Shown here one piece after another: positions 13,161 through 15,815 of a stretch of 15,815 nt of DNA (positions within the stretch are counted from its first letter, which is position 1; the number at the start of each line of letters is the position of its first letter). The notes under the pieces are model-generated. The model was not told the DNA's origin. It did not search any database and worked only from the letters and a program-made list of their open reading frames with translations. The DNA is from Deltaproteobacteria bacterium (GTDB lineage: Bacteria > Desulfobacterota > DSM-4660 > Desulfatiglandales > HGW-15): contig JAFDIC010000043.1 in assembly GCA_019308525.1 (NCBI GenBank), forward strand, positions 1 through 15,815. The letters run 5' to 3'. The position numbers and the translations under genes are program-made.

Positions 13161-15551
13161 CTACTTGATCTTCCCCAGCGCGCGTAAAATCCTTTCCGGG
13201 GTAAAGGGCGTGGTGTGAAGCCTAACACCTGTTGCATCATAGACCGCGTTGGCAATGGCGGCCAGAATCCCTGAAACATACCCCTCGCCCACCTCCTTGG
13301 TGCGGTATGCACCGTCTTTCCTGTAGTGCTCCGTGATCACGTGGACATGCTCGGAGATCGCCATGTTGTGGATGGTGGGCATGCGGTATTCCAGCCAGTT
13401 GGGGTTCAGGGTCCGGCCCTCCTTCATGCGAACCTCCTCCATTAGGGCGTGACCCAGGGCCATGGACACCTGCCCGTCTATCTGCCCCTCCACCAGCGCC
13501 GGGTTTATGGGAAAACCGCAGTCATGGGCCGTCACGGCCCTCAGGAGCCGGACCATGCCGGTCTCCATATCCACCTCTACCTCCGCCACCTGTGCATCGA
13601 CCGCATAGTTCTCCGTCCACCGTCCCTTGGTGGTCGCCAGGCTGGGGTGAAACGGTTCATCACGCATGGTGCGCCAGTGCCCCTCCCCGATGATAGGGTC
13701 TCCCCGCCGCTTCTGGATACTGCTTGCGATGAGTTTCTCGTAGCTTATCCTGTGCTGGGGTGAGCCTGCCACATGGACACTCTTCTCTTCCACCACCAGG
13801 TCTTCCACGTTAGCCTCCAGCTCCCGGGCCGCCATGTCCAGGAGTTTCTTACGCACCTCTGTGGCCGCAACGCGTGTTGCGTTTCCGGTAACATAAGCAT
13901 TGCCGCTGATCCAGGATCCAATGTCCACAGGCGTGGTTTCAGTATCTGCTGCTATGACCTGGATTTCCTCCACCGGAATCTTCAGCTCTTCAGCCACGAT
14001 CTGGCACAGAATGGTCTCTGCCCCCTGCCCGATGTCAAGGGCTCCGGTAAGAAGCGTGGCTGTGCCATCATCATTTAGTTTCACCACAACCGAGGAGGAG
14101 TTTGGGTAGATCAGGGATCCGCTCATATAGGAACTGACCCCCATTCCGATTCCCCGGCGAACGGTGCCATTCCTGGACGGCTTCTTGCGGTCTTTCCCGT
14201 ACTTCTCCTTGAAACGGGTATTTTCAGCGACCCTCCGGATACACTCCTTGAGGCCGTAGTTGTGCACGTTATCCCCGTTGGGAAGCCGCTCCCCTGGCTC
14301 ACGGGCGTTCTTGAGCCGGATCTCAACGGGACCAAGACCCAGCTCTTCTGCGATCATATCCAGTTGGGATTCAATGGCAAAACGTACCTGGGGTGCGCCG
14401 TGCCCCCGCTGGGGACCACGAACCGGGTTATTGGTGTAAACCGCATAACCCTCGTACTTGAGGTTCGGGATCCTGTACGGGACCATACTGAACCCCCAGG
14501 CCAGGAAGATGATCACCACTCCGCTGCCACGAAAGGCACCACAGTTGTTGATGATGCGAAATTGCTGGGCACACAGGGTCCCGTCTTTCTTAACGCCGGT
14601 CTTTACCTCAACGATCAATGGCTGCCCGTGGCGATAGGCGGTGAAAATCTCTTCACGGGTAGCCTCTATCTTCACGGGACGGCCCGTCATCATTGAAAGT
14701 CGTGCCGCACAGAACTCGTGTGAAAAGAGGTCCACCTTTCCCCCGAATGCCCCGCCCACGTATGCCTTCTGTATGCGCACGGATGAGTAAGGCAACCCAA
14801 GGGTCCGCGCCAGCTTTGCCCTCTTGAGAAAGGGGCCCATGGACGATGTCCATACATTGAGCTTGCCTGAAGGTTCGTAACTGGCAAGGGTGACCTGGGG
14901 TTCCAGGTAGCCGTGGGTCCTCAGGTGGCTTTCGAACCTGTCTTCCCGCACATAATCGGATGCCGTAAAACCGGCTTCTACGTCCCCCCATGCGGTTTGT
15001 GTCTTTCCTGCAATATTCGCCAGGGGTTCCGGCACCCTGGGATGGGTGGGGTGAATCTCGGGGGCACCCGGCTGCATCGCTTCCTCCGGATCAAACACGG
15101 CCGGCAAGGGTTCGTAATCCACCTTGATAAGGCTCAGAGCCTCTTCAGCCACGTAAGGATCGGTAGCGGCAAGCGCAGCCACCTCCTCCCCCACGTAGCG
15201 GACCCGGTCCGTGGCCATGACATCCTGGTCTGCGGGATACCTGGGGGTCTCCACAAAGCCGTGTTTAACACCCTTCGTATCCCTGGCCGTTATGACTCCT
15301 TTGACACCTCTAAGCCTTTCGGCACGCGAAGTATCGATGTTCAGGATCCGGGCATGGGGATGGGGGCTGCGCAGAATCTTGCCTACAAGCATTCCGGGCA
15401 TCTTCATGTCAACCGTGTATCTGGCCCGGCCCGTGACCTTATCCGGGCCATCCTTGCGGAGGATGCTCTTGCCCACATAGTCCAGTTTGGACGCCCCGGG
15501 TTCCTCCGGGATCATGGCACCATCTTTCTTCTTCTCTTTTTTCCTGTCCAT
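13161..15551 (-). CDS. Xanthine dehydrogenase family molybdopterin-binding subunit
   Basis: The 796-residue large subunit of a molybdenum hydroxylase; its cofactor binds and reacts with the substrate. Family features in order: the N-terminal hammerhead domain starting VTGRARYTVDMKMPGMLVGKI (about residues 39-59), VRYVGEEVAALAA, the cofactor motif YVGGAFGGK (264-272), RGPQRGHGAPQ (378-388), DIGQGAETIL, and the catalytic KEVGEG with Glu756 followed by AAIANAVYDATGVR. Relatives include 4-hydroxybenzoyl-CoA reductase alpha, nicotinate and isoquinoline dehydrogenases and CO dehydrogenase; I cannot choose among them. A lysine-rich N-terminus (KKEKKKD) and no signal peptide indicate a cytoplasmic enzyme. 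ATG 15551 follows the [2Fe-2S] subunit stop by 6 bp. A separate FAD subunit is not in the window and may lie beyond the right edge. Confidence 0.92.
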   Translation of the reverse strand: MDRKKEKKKDGAMIPEEPGASKLDYVGKSILRKDGPDKVTGRARYTVDMKMPGMLVGKILRSPHPHARILNIDTSRAERLRGVKGVITARDTKGVKHGFVETPRYPADQDVMATDRVRYVGEEVAALAATDPYVAEEALSLIKVDYEPLPAVFDPEEAMQPGAPEIHPTHPRVPEPLANIAGKTQTAWGDVEAGFTASDYVREDRFESHLRTHGYLEPQVTLASYEPSGKLNVWTSSMGPFLKRAKLARTLGLPYSSVRIQKAYVGGAFGGKVDLFSHEFCAARLSMMTGRPVKIEATREEIFTAYRHGQPLIVEVKTGVKKDGTLCAQQFRIINNCGAFRGSGVVIIFLAWGFSMVPYRIPNLKYEGYAVYTNNPVRGPQRGHGAPQVRFAIESQLDMIAEELGLGPVEIRLKNAREPGERLPNGDNVHNYGLKECIRRVAENTRFKEKYGKDRKKPSRNGTVRRGIGMGVSSYMSGSLIYPNSSSVVVKLNDDGTATLLTGALDIGQGAETILCQIVAEELKIPVEEIQVIAADTETTPVDIGSWISGNAYVTGNATRVAATEVRKKLLDMAARELEANVEDLVVEEKSVHVAGSPQHRISYEKLIASSIQKRRGDPIIGEGHWRTMRDEPFHPSLATTKGRWTENYAVDAQVAEVEVDMETGMVRLLRAVTAHDCGFPINPALVEGQIDGQVSMALGHALMEEVRMKEGRTLNPNWLEYRMPTIHNMAISEHVHVITEHYRKDGAYRTKEVGEGYVSGILAAIANAVYDATGVRLHTTPFTPERILRALGKIK

Positions 15552-15557
15552 GCCCTG

Positions 15558-15815
15558 CTAATCTCCAAGTCTTCTCCTGGCAGCAAGATTTACTGCCTCC
15601 ACGATCCTGTTGTAGCCCGTGCATCGGCAAAGGTTCCCTTCCAGGGCCTTTCGGATCTCATACTTCGAGGGGCCGGGTTTTTCTTCCAGCAGGGCCTCTG
15701 TCGATAGGACCATGCCAGGCGTGCAAAAGCCGCACTGTACGGCCCCGCACTCCAGAAAGGCCTGTTGAACTATGGTGAGGTCGCCGCCTTCTCTAGACAG
15801 ACCCTCTATGGTCAG
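15558..15815 (-). CDS. [2Fe-2S] small subunit of the molybdenum hydroxylase, partial
   Basis: The C-terminal 85 residues of the small iron-sulfur subunit are present; the N-terminal ferredoxin-fold domain lies past the right edge. The visible part starts LTIEGLSREGGDLTIVQQAF and carries the proximal cluster ligands QCGFC and CRC, spaced C-x2-C-x31-C-x1-C, exactly as in CoxS/HcrC/XdhC-like subunits, with NLCRCTGYNRIVEAV at the end. It moves electrons from the molybdenum centre to a distal cluster. The TAG stop at 15558 is 6 bp before the large-subunit ATG, so the two are co-translated. Confidence 0.95.
   Translation of the reverse strand: MTIEGLSREGGDLTIVQQAFLECGAVQCGFCTPGMVLSTEALLEEKPGPSKYEIRKALEGNLCRCTGYNRIVEAVNLAARRRLGD

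Overview
The window looks like a stretch of a GC-moderate anaerobic bacterial chromosome, most likely a Desulfobacterota (sulfate-reducing or syntrophic deltaproteobacterial) genome. The clues are an AprA/fumarate-reductase-like flavoprotein paired with a small ferredoxin, a high-affinity branched-chain-type (Liv) ABC importer beside two acyl-adenylating enzymes, and a xanthine-dehydrogenase-family molybdenum hydroxylase. This combination is typical of anaerobes that import, CoA-activate and reduce or hydroxylate aromatic or alicyclic acids. The assignment is by gene content only; there is no rRNA or other phylogenetic marker here.

Layout, left to right. Position 1-421 (minus) is the N-terminal part of a stand-alone pyruvate-kinase C-terminal-domain protein. 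A divergent intergenic region (422-668) separates it from a plus-strand cluster: a 71-residue cysteine-rich protein (669-884), a 58-residue unknown protein (993-1169), and a GAF-HisKA protein that stops before any ATPase domain (1219-2052). Convergent to these is an arylsulfotransferase-like beta-propeller gene that lacks its N-terminal part (2106-2993, minus). Next is a plus-strand pair, an FAD flavoprotein (3285-4922) and a small ferredoxin (4943-5176), with strong ribosome sites and 20 bp between them.

From 5388 to the right edge all genes are on the minus strand, so the transcriptional order is right to left: [2Fe-2S] subunit (15558 to beyond the edge), molybdopterin subunit (13161-15551), PaaK-family CoA ligase (11691-13010), a periplasmic binding protein (10279-11463), livH, livM, livG, livF (10261 to 6845), then a REP-repeat cluster (6628-6761) and an EntE/AliA-like ligase (5388-6611) that carries a large in-frame internal deletion. 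A plausible reading is that the Liv system imports an organic acid, the PaaK-like ligase makes its CoA thioester, and the molybdenum enzyme hydroxylates or dehydroxylates the substrate. The flavoprotein-ferredoxin pair could handle a related redox step. The actual substrate cannot be read from sequence.

Three genes look eroded or reduced: the sensor kinase lacks its ATPase domain, the sulfotransferase lacks its N-terminus, and the ligase lacks its ATP-binding P-loop. The most unusual signals are the three REP palindromes with compensatory stem changes, one of which abuts and can pair with the ligase ribosome-binding site, and an SdhB-type [3Fe-4S] cysteine spacing in the tiny ferredoxin. No gene-free stretch exceeds 300 bases. 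I saw no tRNA, rRNA, CRISPR array, transposase or convincing new defence system.
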